This document shows positions 25,073 through 32,593 of a DNA stretch of 64,000 nucleotides, piece after piece (position 1 is the first letter of the stretch; each line of letters opens with the position of its first letter). Below the pieces are notes generated by a model. That model was not told where the DNA came from. It did no database searches and saw only the letters and a program-made list of their open reading frames with translations. Source of the stretch: Bacteriovorax stolpii (lineage in GTDB: Bacteria > Bdellovibrionota > Bacteriovoracia > Bacteriovoracales > Bacteriovoracaceae). The stretch covers positions 1-64,000 of the forward strand of contig CAMCYI010000006.1 in the NCBI GenBank assembly GCA_945883845.1, in the 5' to 3' direction. Position numbers and translations under genes: made by a program.

Positions 25073-25083
25073 ATCACCAACTC

Positions 25084-26637
25084 TTAAGTTAAAGACTTCA
25101 GGACACCAACAACCTGGTGAGCTGCAACAGCTCCTCCGCGGTGGTTAATTGCCGGATGAAATTTCTGAACAATTCCGTCGCCGTTCTTAAAGCTTCCGGC
25201 CTTTTCCATCGTCGCAAGTCCTGGAATCACTCCCAGGATATTTGTCGTCGGAAGAGCTTTCAGTTCATCGTGGTTCCATACACCCCAGAGGATCACTTTC
25301 TGGTTTGATTTAAGTTTTGGAACACCAGCGCGGCCATTGCGGAAAAGGATCACGATATCAGCGTTAGCTTCATTACCTGCAAGAGCAGTGAGACCTTCAT
25401 CTTCAACTCCGCGAGTATTCGGCGTTTTATCTTTCATGATGAGGAGGTGATCCATCTTCATGTCGTCTTTTGAAGTTGAAACGCCATTCGTACCATTAAA
25501 GTACGCAACGTTCACTTTCGCTCCGACAGCATCAGAGAATTTGTCTTTAAGAAGAGCGGCTTCTTCGCGGGTCGAATCCGTTCCTACGACAAGCTGTACA
25601 TTTCCAGACGCCTTGATCTTATTCTTCAGGTCGCCCAGAAGAGTTTCAAGAGTTGTCGAATGAAGCGCATTCTCATAATTAAGAAGCGGAGAGATCACGC
25701 GAGATGGATTCATAATGTCGTTATAAGAGACACGACCGTCATCACACATCCAGTGGCCATTGACCATTTCGTTGTGGATAGGAGTGTAACGGTAAACCAC
25801 ATCTTCATCGTGGTGAACTTCGATGTTACATCCCTTAGAACAGCGGTCGCAGACGGAAGGTTTCTTCGTGAGGAACCATGCGCGCTTCTTGAAGCGGAAA
25901 TCGTTCATTGTCAGAGCACCCACCGGACAGAAGTCAGTGAGACATCCCTGATAGTTATTCGTCAAACCAAGTGCCGGGTCAGTCGCTTCAAGCTCTTTAT
26001 GCCAGCCCCGGTTGACCATCACGAGATCGTGAGTTTTTGTCACGTCATCGGTAAAGCGAACACAACGCTCACAGTGAACACAACGGTTCATGTTGAGTGT
26101 GATTTTATCAGAGAGAAGTTTTGTCGTCGCTTCGTCGTAAACGCGTTTTTCTTCCTTGAAGTTCGAGGCAGAAGGTCCGTATTGGAAAGTGTAATCCTGG
26201 AGCTTACACTCCCCTGCTTTGTCACAAACAGGGCAATCAAGGGGATGGTTTGTAAGAAGGAAATCCTGCACACCATTGCGTGACTTGAGAACTTTCTCAG
26301 AGCTCGTGTGAACAATCATGCCGTCACCGGCAGGAGTTGAACAAGACGTCATGAGTTTGGGAGCTTTCTCCACTTCAACCGTACACATACGGCAAGTTCC
26401 AGCGACAGGAAGTCCCGGGTGGTAACAGTAACGGGGAATTTCTTTATGAATTTTGTAGCGTTCAGCAACTTCCATGATGGTGTCGCCTGGCTTGAACTCG
26501 TACGTCTTACCATCGATGGTGACTTTCGGAAGAGGTTTTGCATCCGGTGATGGATCAGAGTGAACCGGACGTTTTGCCGAAACATAGTTCAGGTCGTCCT
26601 TGGTTCCTTTAATTTCATGAACAGTTGGATTAGACAT
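25084..26637 (-). CDS. nuoG: NADH-quinone oxidoreductase subunit G (short form)
   Basis: NuoG carries several Fe-S clusters of the NADH-oxidising arm. The 517-residue product has an N-terminal [2Fe-2S] ferredoxin domain (CYHPGLPVAGTCRMC, then C in MTSCSTP), the HxxxCxxC cluster (HPLDCPVCDKAGEC), the NRCVHCERC-type [4Fe-4S] motif, and a CxxC-xxx-C-x27-C motif that matches cluster N7. It is much shorter than the 700-900 residues of many NuoG; most of the C-terminal molybdopterin-like domain is missing. I start at ATG 26637 (AAGGTG just upstream) in place of the in-frame GTG at 26643. It overlaps nuoF by eight bases. Confidence 0.92.
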   Translation of the reverse strand: MSNPTVHEIKGTKDDLNYVSAKRPVHSDPSPDAKPLPKVTIDGKTYEFKPGDTIMEVAERYKIHKEIPRYCYHPGLPVAGTCRMCTVEVEKAPKLMTSCSTPAGDGMIVHTSSEKVLKSRNGVQDFLLTNHPLDCPVCDKAGECKLQDYTFQYGPSASNFKEEKRVYDEATTKLLSDKITLNMNRCVHCERCVRFTDDVTKTHDLVMVNRGWHKELEATDPALGLTNNYQGCLTDFCPVGALTMNDFRFKKRAWFLTKKPSVCDRCSKGCNIEVHHDEDVVYRYTPIHNEMVNGHWMCDDGRVSYNDIMNPSRVISPLLNYENALHSTTLETLLGDLKNKIKASGNVQLVVGTDSTREEAALLKDKFSDAVGAKVNVAYFNGTNGVSTSKDDMKMDHLLIMKDKTPNTRGVEDEGLTALAGNEANADIVILFRNGRAGVPKLKSNQKVILWGVWNHDELKALPTTNILGVIPGLATMEKAGSFKNGDGIVQKFHPAINHRGGAVAAHQVVGVLKSLT

Positions 26638-27970
26638 GGGCACCTTCAGTTACATAAGAGTGTGTGTGAGCACGAGTCTTCTCAAGGCCGCCATTGCGGA
26701 TGAGTTCTTCAAACTCATGACGGAATTTCTTCACAGAAGAAAGAGCAGGGCCTGTGACAGCGTCGGCGAAAGCACAGATTGTTTGTCCGGCCATGTTGCC
26801 GCAGATTTTTGCGATGTAATCGAGATCGTCCTGAGTCCCGCCGCCATCGAGGATGCGCTTGAACATACGGGCAAGCCAGTGCGAGCCTTCGCGGCACTGA
26901 GAGCACTGACCACAGGATTCGTGTTCGTAAAATTTAAGAAGAGTGTATGCAGCTTCAACAATAGAAACAGTTTCATCAATCACGATCACTCCACCTGAGC
27001 CGGCCATCGTGCCTGCTTTCGCGAGAGAGTCGTAATCAGTAAGCACGCCACACTCAGCAGCAGTGAGCATCGGAGCTGAAGCACCCCCGGGAATGACGGC
27101 CTTGAGTTTCTTTCCACCTTTCACACCACCAGCGACCTGAATCACATCATTAATAGAGAGATTCATCGGAAGCTCGTAAACGCCTGGTTTATTCACCTGA
27201 CCGGAAACTCCCAGAAGTCGTGTTCCGCCGGAACGTTCAGTTCCCATCTTGGCGTATTTTTCCCATCCTTTAAGGATGATGTAAGGGACAGCGGCGAACG
27301 TTTCAACGTTATTTACACATGAAGGCATTCCGTACGCACCAACTTGAGCTGGAAACGGTGGCTTTAGGCGAGGTTCTCCTCGCTTGCCTTCAAGCGAGTT
27401 CAGCAGTGCGGTTTCTTCTCCACAAATGTAGGCACCTGCTCCTCTGTAGATAACCATGTCACAGTCAAAGCCAGAGCCGAGAATATTTTTCCCGAGGTAA
27501 CCGGCTTTGTAAGCATCATCGATAGCTTTCTGCATGAGGCGGGTTTCTTTAAACCATTCGCCGCGGACGTAGATGAATCCTTTGTTGGATGCAATCGCGT
27601 GACACGCGATGATCATTCCTTCAATCATGCGGTGGGGAGTTTTCGTGAAGATCAGACGATCTTTGAATGTTCCAGGTTCACCTTCATCAGCATTACAAAC
27701 AAGATATTTTGGCTTTGGTTTTCCGTCTTTATCAACAGGAGCGGCCGGCATGAACGACCATTTCATCCCAGTCGGGAATCCCGCACCGCCACGACCACGA
27801 AGGTTGGATTTTTTAACTTCATCCACGACTTCAGCAGGTTTCATCTTGAGAGCTTTCTCAAGGGCCTTGTAACCATCTTCATTCTTGAGATAAAAATCGA
27901 GAGTATCACAACCTGCTTTATCAACATTCGGTGTGATGACTGGTTCAAAGTGTTCGTTGTTGTACATCAT
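26630..27970 (-). CDS. nuoF: NADH-quinone oxidoreductase subunit F (NADH/FMN subunit)
   Basis: NuoF binds NADH and FMN and holds cluster N3. The 446-residue product has the NADH/FMN glycine loop GRGGAGFPTGMKW, CNADEGEPGTFKDR, GAGAYICGEETALLNSLEG and the cluster motif ESCGQCSQCREG with a further distal Cys. It overlaps nuoE by four bases. Confidence 0.97.
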   Translation of the reverse strand: MMYNNEHFEPVITPNVDKAGCDTLDFYLKNEDGYKALEKALKMKPAEVVDEVKKSNLRGRGGAGFPTGMKWSFMPAAPVDKDGKPKPKYLVCNADEGEPGTFKDRLIFTKTPHRMIEGMIIACHAIASNKGFIYVRGEWFKETRLMQKAIDDAYKAGYLGKNILGSGFDCDMVIYRGAGAYICGEETALLNSLEGKRGEPRLKPPFPAQVGAYGMPSCVNNVETFAAVPYIILKGWEKYAKMGTERSGGTRLLGVSGQVNKPGVYELPMNLSINDVIQVAGGVKGGKKLKAVIPGGASAPMLTAAECGVLTDYDSLAKAGTMAGSGGVIVIDETVSIVEAAYTLLKFYEHESCGQCSQCREGSHWLARMFKRILDGGGTQDDLDYIAKICGNMAGQTICAFADAVTGPALSSVKKFRHEFEELIRNGGLEKTRAHTHSYVTEGAHV

Positions 27971-28494
27971 GGCCAGACTCCGTCTACGCGTGTGCTTTTT
28001 CCGACTTTCTTATTGGCAGCGAGATCACTCGTTGCCTGATCGAGAAGTTTTTCTAATTGGGGAGTATCGAGAGATTCGTAATAATCTTCGTTGAGCATGA
28101 TGGCAGGTGCAGTTCCACAAGCGGCCAGACACTCGACATGAGAGAGAGTGAAATTGCCGTCAGACGTGGTTTCGCCACACTTGATTCCTAGTTTTTTCTC
28201 TGCGCAGGAAACGAGTTTGTCCGCACCATTTAACCAGCAGGAAATATTCGTGCAAATCTGGATATCCACTTTGCCCTGAGGTTCAAGCTTGTACATGGTA
28301 TAGAAAGAAGTCACTTCTCTCACTTTAGAAAGCGGAAGATGGAGAAACTCCCCGATCGCTCTCATGTCATCCATGGAAACCCAGCCGTTGTGGTTCTGGA
28401 CTTCATGAAGCATAGGAAGAAGGAGGGCCTGTTCGGTCGGGAACTGGTGCCTGATCCCTTCCATCGTTTTTTTTATTTGTTCTGTTACAGCCAT
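27967..28494 (-). CDS. nuoE: NADH-quinone oxidoreductase subunit E ([2Fe-2S] thioredoxin-like)
   Basis: NuoE holds cluster N1a next to FMN. The 175-residue product has an N-terminal helical part and a thioredoxin-like domain with the four ligands as CTNISC (CxxxxC) and CLAACG (CxxxC). Its tail of about 20 charged residues goes beyond the usual domain end. The ATG is preceded by a 46-base gap with a GC-rich hairpin, the only sizeable gap in the operon. Confidence 0.95.
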   Translation of the reverse strand: MAVTEQIKKTMEGIRHQFPTEQALLLPMLHEVQNHNGWVSMDDMRAIGEFLHLPLSKVREVTSFYTMYKLEPQGKVDIQICTNISCWLNGADKLVSCAEKKLGIKCGETTSDGNFTLSHVECLAACGTAPAIMLNEDYYESLDTPQLEKLLDQATSDLAANKKVGKSTRVDGVWP

Positions 28495-28512
28495 ATATTT
28501 CTCTCTGATTAA

Positions 28513-28534
28513 GGCGCGCCCTGACAGGCGTGCC
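28513..28534. repeat. GC-rich inverted repeat between nuoD and nuoE
   Basis: GGCGCGCC (28513-28520) and GGCGTGCC (28527-28534) can form an 8-bp stem with a 6-base loop. On the nuo (minus) strand the stem has one A-C mismatch. No T run follows, so it is not a classical terminator. It may be an RNA stability or processing element between the quinone-side genes and the NADH-side genes. Confidence 0.4.
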
Positions 28535-28540
28535 CATGTA

Positions 28541-29755
28541 CTAACGGTCTAATTCGCCCGCGATGATATTCACGGAACCAAGGTGGGCAACTGCATCCGG
28601 AATTTTTCCGCCTTTCACAGATGCTTCGAACGCCTGGAACAGCATGAACGATGGAGACTTCACTCGCATACGCCAGGCCTTAGGACCTCCGCGACTGACG
28701 ATGTAGAAACCAAGCTCACCATTGGGACCTTCCACGCAACTGAAGTTTTCACCCTTAGGAACGTCAATCCCTTCCATGAAAATCTTAAAGTGGTGAATCA
28801 TCACTTCCATCTTCGTGTACACATCAAGCTTTTCTGGAATCATAACGCGCTTGTCGTTGACCCAGAGCGGACCATTAGGAATTTTTTTGTTACATTGCTG
28901 GAGGATGCGCACTGATTGCTTCATTTCCTCGAGACGAATGAGGTAGCGGTCGTAAACGTCACCGTTTGATCCCACAACAACATCGAAGTCGAGTTCCGGA
29001 TACACATAATAAGGACGGTCACGTCGAAGATCGTGGTCCACTCCAGAGGCGCGGAGAACAGGACCAGTGATAGAATATTTGAGAGCATCTTCTTTCGAAA
29101 TAATGCCCACACCTTTTGTTCTGTCGATCCAGATGCGGTTCGAAGTGAGAAGACCTTCAACTTCATCGAGAGCTTTCGGGAACTCTTCGCAGAATTTCCA
29201 AAGACGCTCAGTGAAATTATCAGGAAGATCGTAGCTCATTCCACCGATACGCGCGTACGTCGTCGTGAGACGCATTCCACACATTGATTCAATCATAGTG
29301 TAAGCTTCTTCACGCCAGTGATAAAGGAGCCAGAAGACTGTCATGGCACCCAGATCGAGAGCGTTGATCGCAACACAAATGATGTGATCGATAATGCGAG
29401 AGAGTTCCATACAGATCACGCGAATCCACATACAACGTTCAGTCACATTGATCTTGAAAAGGTTTTCCACGGCCATCGCGTAAGCAATATTGTTGTTAAG
29501 TGCCGAACAGTAGTTCAAACGATCAGTGTAAACCATCCACTGGTGATAAGTTTTGTCTTCACCCAGTTTTTCAATTCCGCGGTGAAGGTATCCGATCTCG
29601 CAGTTAGCATCTTCAATCGTCTCACCGTTCACACGACACATAACCCGAAGGGTTCCGTGCATGGCCGGGTGAGCAGGTCCGAGGTTAATCAGGACGTTCG
29701 GGTTATAGAAATCGTTTAACTGATGAGGATCTTTCTCTTGAAAAAAAGAGGCCAT
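28541..29755 (-). CDS. nuoD: NADH-quinone oxidoreductase subunit D (49-kDa-type)
   Basis: NuoD forms the quinone-reduction site together with NuoB. The 404-residue product has the segment LGPAHPAMHGTLR, whose second His contacts the quinone head, the Tyr in TDRLNYCSALNN, the EIGYLHRGIEKL segment, and the C-terminal GELDR end. It is a separate gene here, not fused with nuoC, unlike the paralogue at 13578. It overlaps nuoC by one base. Confidence 0.97.
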   Translation of the reverse strand: MASFFQEKDPHQLNDFYNPNVLINLGPAHPAMHGTLRVMCRVNGETIEDANCEIGYLHRGIEKLGEDKTYHQWMVYTDRLNYCSALNNNIAYAMAVENLFKINVTERCMWIRVICMELSRIIDHIICVAINALDLGAMTVFWLLYHWREEAYTMIESMCGMRLTTTYARIGGMSYDLPDNFTERLWKFCEEFPKALDEVEGLLTSNRIWIDRTKGVGIISKEDALKYSITGPVLRASGVDHDLRRDRPYYVYPELDFDVVVGSNGDVYDRYLIRLEEMKQSVRILQQCNKKIPNGPLWVNDKRVMIPEKLDVYTKMEVMIHHFKIFMEGIDVPKGENFSCVEGPNGELGFYIVSRGGPKAWRMRVKSPSFMLFQAFEASVKGGKIPDAVAHLGSVNIIAGELDR

Positions 29756-30342
29756 TAGTTCCCCCCTTCCTTGATGTGAGTATCAACTTCGCGTGCGTTC
29801 GCTCCCATGTGGAGTCGGACGTTATCGTTGAAAGGCTCTCTTTGTTTAATTGGGTATTCTTTTCTGAGCGGGTGGCCGGAGAAGCGCTCATCCATCATGA
29901 TTCTTCTCATGTTCGGGTGACCATTGAAGTTGATGCCGTAGAGATCGAACACTTCGCGCTCGAGCCAGTTAGCTCCGAGGAAAACATCCGTGATCGTTTC
30001 TGCAGGCTGATTCAAAGTCAGGCGGCACTTAATACGAATACGTGTATGGAGCGTTGTTGAGTACAACTGATAAACCATGATGAATCTTCCTTCACCATCT
30101 TCACCGTCCATGTTGTCATAGGCCGTGAGATCAGAAAGGAAATCAACTTTCGTATTTTCATCCAACATGAAAGTTTTCACGAGGATTTTTGCATCCTGAG
30201 GACTGAGTGCCCAGAGAACAGGCTCTCCCAAAACATCGTTCTCAATAGTCCGGCCTGCCTGCGCATACTTATCAGTGAGTCTCTTCGTCACAGCTGCCTG
30301 AGCTGCTACGTAAGGACCTTCCGCCATAGCGTTAATTCTCAT
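29755..30342 (-). CDS. nuoC: NADH-quinone oxidoreductase subunit C
   Basis: A peripheral-arm structural subunit. The 195-residue product contains the 30-kDa-subunit signature EREVFDLYGINFNGHPNMRRIMM, then GHPLRKEYP. ATG 30342 shares a base with the nuoB stop (TAATG). An alternative ATG five codons on (MAEGPY) is possible. Confidence 0.95.
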   Translation of the reverse strand: MRINAMAEGPYVAAQAAVTKRLTDKYAQAGRTIENDVLGEPVLWALSPQDAKILVKTFMLDENTKVDFLSDLTAYDNMDGEDGEGRFIMVYQLYSTTLHTRIRIKCRLTLNQPAETITDVFLGANWLEREVFDLYGINFNGHPNMRRIMMDERFSGHPLRKEYPIKQREPFNDNVRLHMGANAREVDTHIKEGGN

Positions 30343-30944
30343 TATTTATTCTCCGTCTGCTTCGAGGCTTCTCTGACATAATCAGGAGTCACAACGAAAT
30401 TAGCTTTGATGTCGAAGCCTACACCTTTGCGATAAGACATCGCATTCATCGCATCTTCGTGAGTCGGACGCTCTGAAGGAGTTCTGTCTTCGCCTTTCTG
30501 AATCTTATTTTGAAGGTGAATGATCGCGTGGATAAGTCCTTCCGGAATCGGGGGGCAGCCAGGAACGTAAACATCCACAGGCATAATTTCATCAATCCCC
30601 TGGAGAACTGAATACGTATCGAAGATTCCGCCTGAAGAAGAGCAAGCTCCCATGGCGATGACCCATTTCGGCTCAAGCATCTGATCGTAGATCGTGCGAA
30701 GGACCGGAGCCATTTTCGTCGTGATCGTTCCGGCCACGATGAGCATGTCGGCCTGGCGTGGAGAGAAGCGAACAACCTCAGCACCGAAGCGCGAGAGATC
30801 GTAGGTTGAAGAGAGTGTCGACATCATCTCGATTCCACAGCACGAAGTACCAAATGGCATCGGCCAGAGAGAATTTTTCTGGGCCCACTTAGCGGCCTCA
30901 GCAAGAATAGTCGGGTAAAAAAATGAACTTCCATCTTTAGACAT
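30342..30944 (-). CDS. nuoB: NADH-quinone oxidoreductase subunit B (N2 cluster)
   Basis: NuoB binds cluster N2, the direct electron donor to quinone. The 200-residue product has all four ligands: the adjacent Cys pair in [10 protein letters not shown], the Cys in MGACSSSGG and the Cys in [11 protein letters not shown]-terminal extension of about 45 residues follows the core. Start is 9 bases after nuoA. Confidence 0.97.
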   Translation of the reverse strand: MSKDGSSFFYPTILAEAAKWAQKNSLWPMPFGTSCCGIEMMSTLSSTYDLSRFGAEVVRFSPRQADMLIVAGTITTKMAPVLRTIYDQMLEPKWVIAMGACSSSGGIFDTYSVLQGIDEIMPVDVYVPGCPPIPEGLIHAIIHLQNKIQKGEDRTPSERPTHEDAMNAMSYRKGVGFDIKANFVVTPDYVREASKQTENK

Positions 30945-30953
30945 ATTGTTCTC

Positions 30954-31343
30954 CTAGTCCCAGCTCAAAGCGCCGCGAAGGCGAAGATAAAAATATCCTC
31001 CCAACATCAGCACAAAGAAAACACCCATCTCAAGCAGGATGAGGGGGCCGGTTTTTATGTATGATTGATAAACAATGGACCATGGGTACATGAACACCAC
31101 TTCCACATCGAAAATAAGAAAGATAATACCTACGAGATAATAGCGAACCGAGAACTGTTGGTGAGCGTCCCCTTCGTACTCAACACCACATTCATACGTG
31201 TCGAATTTTTTCTTGATGTTCGTTGTTGGCTTTTTACCCATGATTTTGTTGATGATGAGAACCGCAGAAGCCACCACCAGAGAGATGATCATAAGAATCA
31301 GGATTGCCAAATAATTCAATGAGCCTTCGATTGGTAAAGACAT
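30954..31343 (-). CDS. nuoA: NADH-quinone oxidoreductase subunit A
   Basis: A three-helix membrane subunit near the quinone channel. The 129-residue product has YECGVE in the first loop with the conserved Cys, and the FLIFDVEVVFMYPW segment with conserved acidic residues. I choose ATG 31343 because AAGGTG lies a few bases upstream; an in-frame GTG at 31349 is less likely. It is the first gene of nuoA-N. Confidence 0.95.
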   Translation of the reverse strand: MSLPIEGSLNYLAILILMIISLVVASAVLIINKIMGKKPTTNIKKKFDTYECGVEYEGDAHQQFSVRYYLVGIIFLIFDVEVVFMYPWSIVYQSYIKTGPLILLEMGVFFVLMLGGYFYLRLRGALSWD

Positions 31344-31372
31344 AAGCACCTTGGATAAATTGAATGGCTAAA

Positions 31373-31400
31373 ATTTATCACCCGTGATATGCAAACTCAA
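31373..31400 (-). promoter_or_regulatory. Possible promoter of the nuo operon
   Basis: On the minus strand TTGAGT (31400-31395) and ATAAAT (31378-31373) are 16 bases apart and about 30 bases before the nuoA start. The match to a sigma-70-type promoter is moderate, and no operator is evident. Confidence 0.35.
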
Positions 31401-31433
31401 AGAAAATCAGGAGTTTGATGACTAAAAACACTC

Positions 31434-31463
31434 TTGTCATAATTTTGTCTCATTCAGTTTAAA
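31434..31463 (+). promoter_or_regulatory. Possible sigma-70-type promoter of the gene at 31501
   Basis: TTGTCA (31434-31439) and TTTAAA (31458-31463) are 18 bases apart. Transcription would begin near 31470, which favours the ATG at 31501 over the in-frame TTG at 31465. Confidence 0.4.
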
Positions 31464-31500
31464 TTTGGCGGCGAGCATACAAGTCGCCTACACTTTTTCT

Positions 31501-32202
31501 ATGTCCACCAATTCAAAAATTCTTCTCGAAGGCTCCTTTTTACTCTTTGAAAAGGAAGTAAATTACGCCCAGGAGAATTTCAAATTTAGCTTCAATGAGG
31601 ATCTTCAGCAGTATCATCTGCAAGCGGAGATCGTTTCGAGGGTTGAAACCGGTGAATTCTTAAAGATTCTGGTGAGATATGAAATGAATCACCATTACAT
31701 TCCGTTTTCGATCAGGATTGAAAAATCCATGGGGAATTTTCAGGCCACTGAAAATTTTAAGATCGACACGATGGAACAAGAACTTCACTACAGCTTTGAA
31801 GGCGAATCTGGTGTTCATGAATTTAAACGTGCCATTAGCGCAAAGCATTACCTGTCTGCTCCGGCTTTTTCGACTTCGGCCTTCTTTACCATGACGAAAA
31901 AATTTGATCCCAACGGTCGTACTCCGATCATCTTTATCAGTTCAAGCAACGAATGGGAGTATGTGGGGCCGCCGGAGGAAAAAATTGTTTATGGTGAATT
32001 TGAATTGCGGGAGACGACGAAATTTAAAATCCAGGACAAAGAGCTCGTGGCCAATCATTTATGTATTTATGAGCATAATTCGACCGAACACATCGAAGAA
32101 GAACCGATGAATCTCTACATCAGCAAGTACCACGGCATTCCCTATGAACTCATTCATGGGGATCAGAAGATTGTGGCCAAGACCTTGAAGAAAAATTACT
32201 AG
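31501..32202 (+). CDS. Cytosolic protein of unknown function
   Basis: I do not recognise this 233-residue protein. It has no signal peptide or membrane helix. The sequence is rich in alternating hydrophobic and charged residues, which suggests a beta-rich fold; a segment near the middle (ISAKHYLSAPAFSTSAFF) and a second in the C-terminal third (YHGIPYELIHGDQKIV) look like core strands. The open frame extends to a TTG at 31465, but the likely promoter places the start at ATG 31501; no strong ribosome site is seen. It is divergent from nuo and convergent with the SnoaL-like gene, overlapping it by four bases. Confidence 0.65.
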   Translation: MSTNSKILLEGSFLLFEKEVNYAQENFKFSFNEDLQQYHLQAEIVSRVETGEFLKILVRYEMNHHYIPFSIRIEKSMGNFQATENFKIDTMEQELHYSFEGESGVHEFKRAISAKHYLSAPAFSTSAFFTMTKKFDPNGRTPIIFISSSNEWEYVGPPEEKIVYGEFELRETTKFKIQDKELVANHLCIYEHNSTEHIEEEPMNLYISKYHGIPYELIHGDQKIVAKTLKKNY

Positions 32203-32573
32203 AACATTCCATTTTTATTTGGCGAATCTTTGATCAGTGGCTGGCCCAGGTCCCAGAGCTCGACTATTTTTTCGTCTTTAAATCTGAAAATGTGAATTGC
32301 CGCGACACCATCGTGTTGATCATCGAGCTTGATTAAAGAATGCATAATGACGGTGGCACCATCTTCGTAGGCGTGCTTAATCACGAATTGCTTGTGGGGA
32401 TTAACCAAGTGGTTAGATTGCATGGCGATCAGTAAATCCTGACGGCCACCTTTGTTGTACTGATTATGGTGGATGAAATCCGTCGCAACGAATTTATCGT
32501 ACGCTTCCTGAATCTGCCCGGCGACGACCATCTGAAGAAACTGAAGGGCGCTTTTTTTGTAGATGTTGGCCAC
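32199..32573 (-). CDS. SnoaL/NTF2-like fold protein
   Basis: The 124-residue product has the NTF2-like cone pattern of SnoaL-like proteins: an N-terminal helix pair, YDKFVATDFIHHN near 25-37, then strands VIMHSLIKLD and AAIHIFRFKDEKIVELWDLGQ. Members include small cyclases and many uncharacterised proteins that bind hydrophobic compounds. The histidines at 35-36 sit where active members place pocket residues. Function cannot be read. It is 20 bases downstream of dinG on the same strand. Confidence 0.72.
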   Translation of the reverse strand: MANIYKKSALQFLQMVVAGQIQEAYDKFVATDFIHHNQYNKGGRQDLLIAMQSNHLVNPHKQFVIKHAYEDGATVIMHSLIKLDDQHDGVAAIHIFRFKDEKIVELWDLGQPLIKDSPNKNGMF

Positions 32574-32593
32574 GAATACTCCGGTTTTGGTGA

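Noticed and set aside
25660..26283. 207-codon open frame on the plus strand
   Set aside because: It is antisense inside nuoG, which has clear Fe-S motifs; the frame is open because of codon bias.
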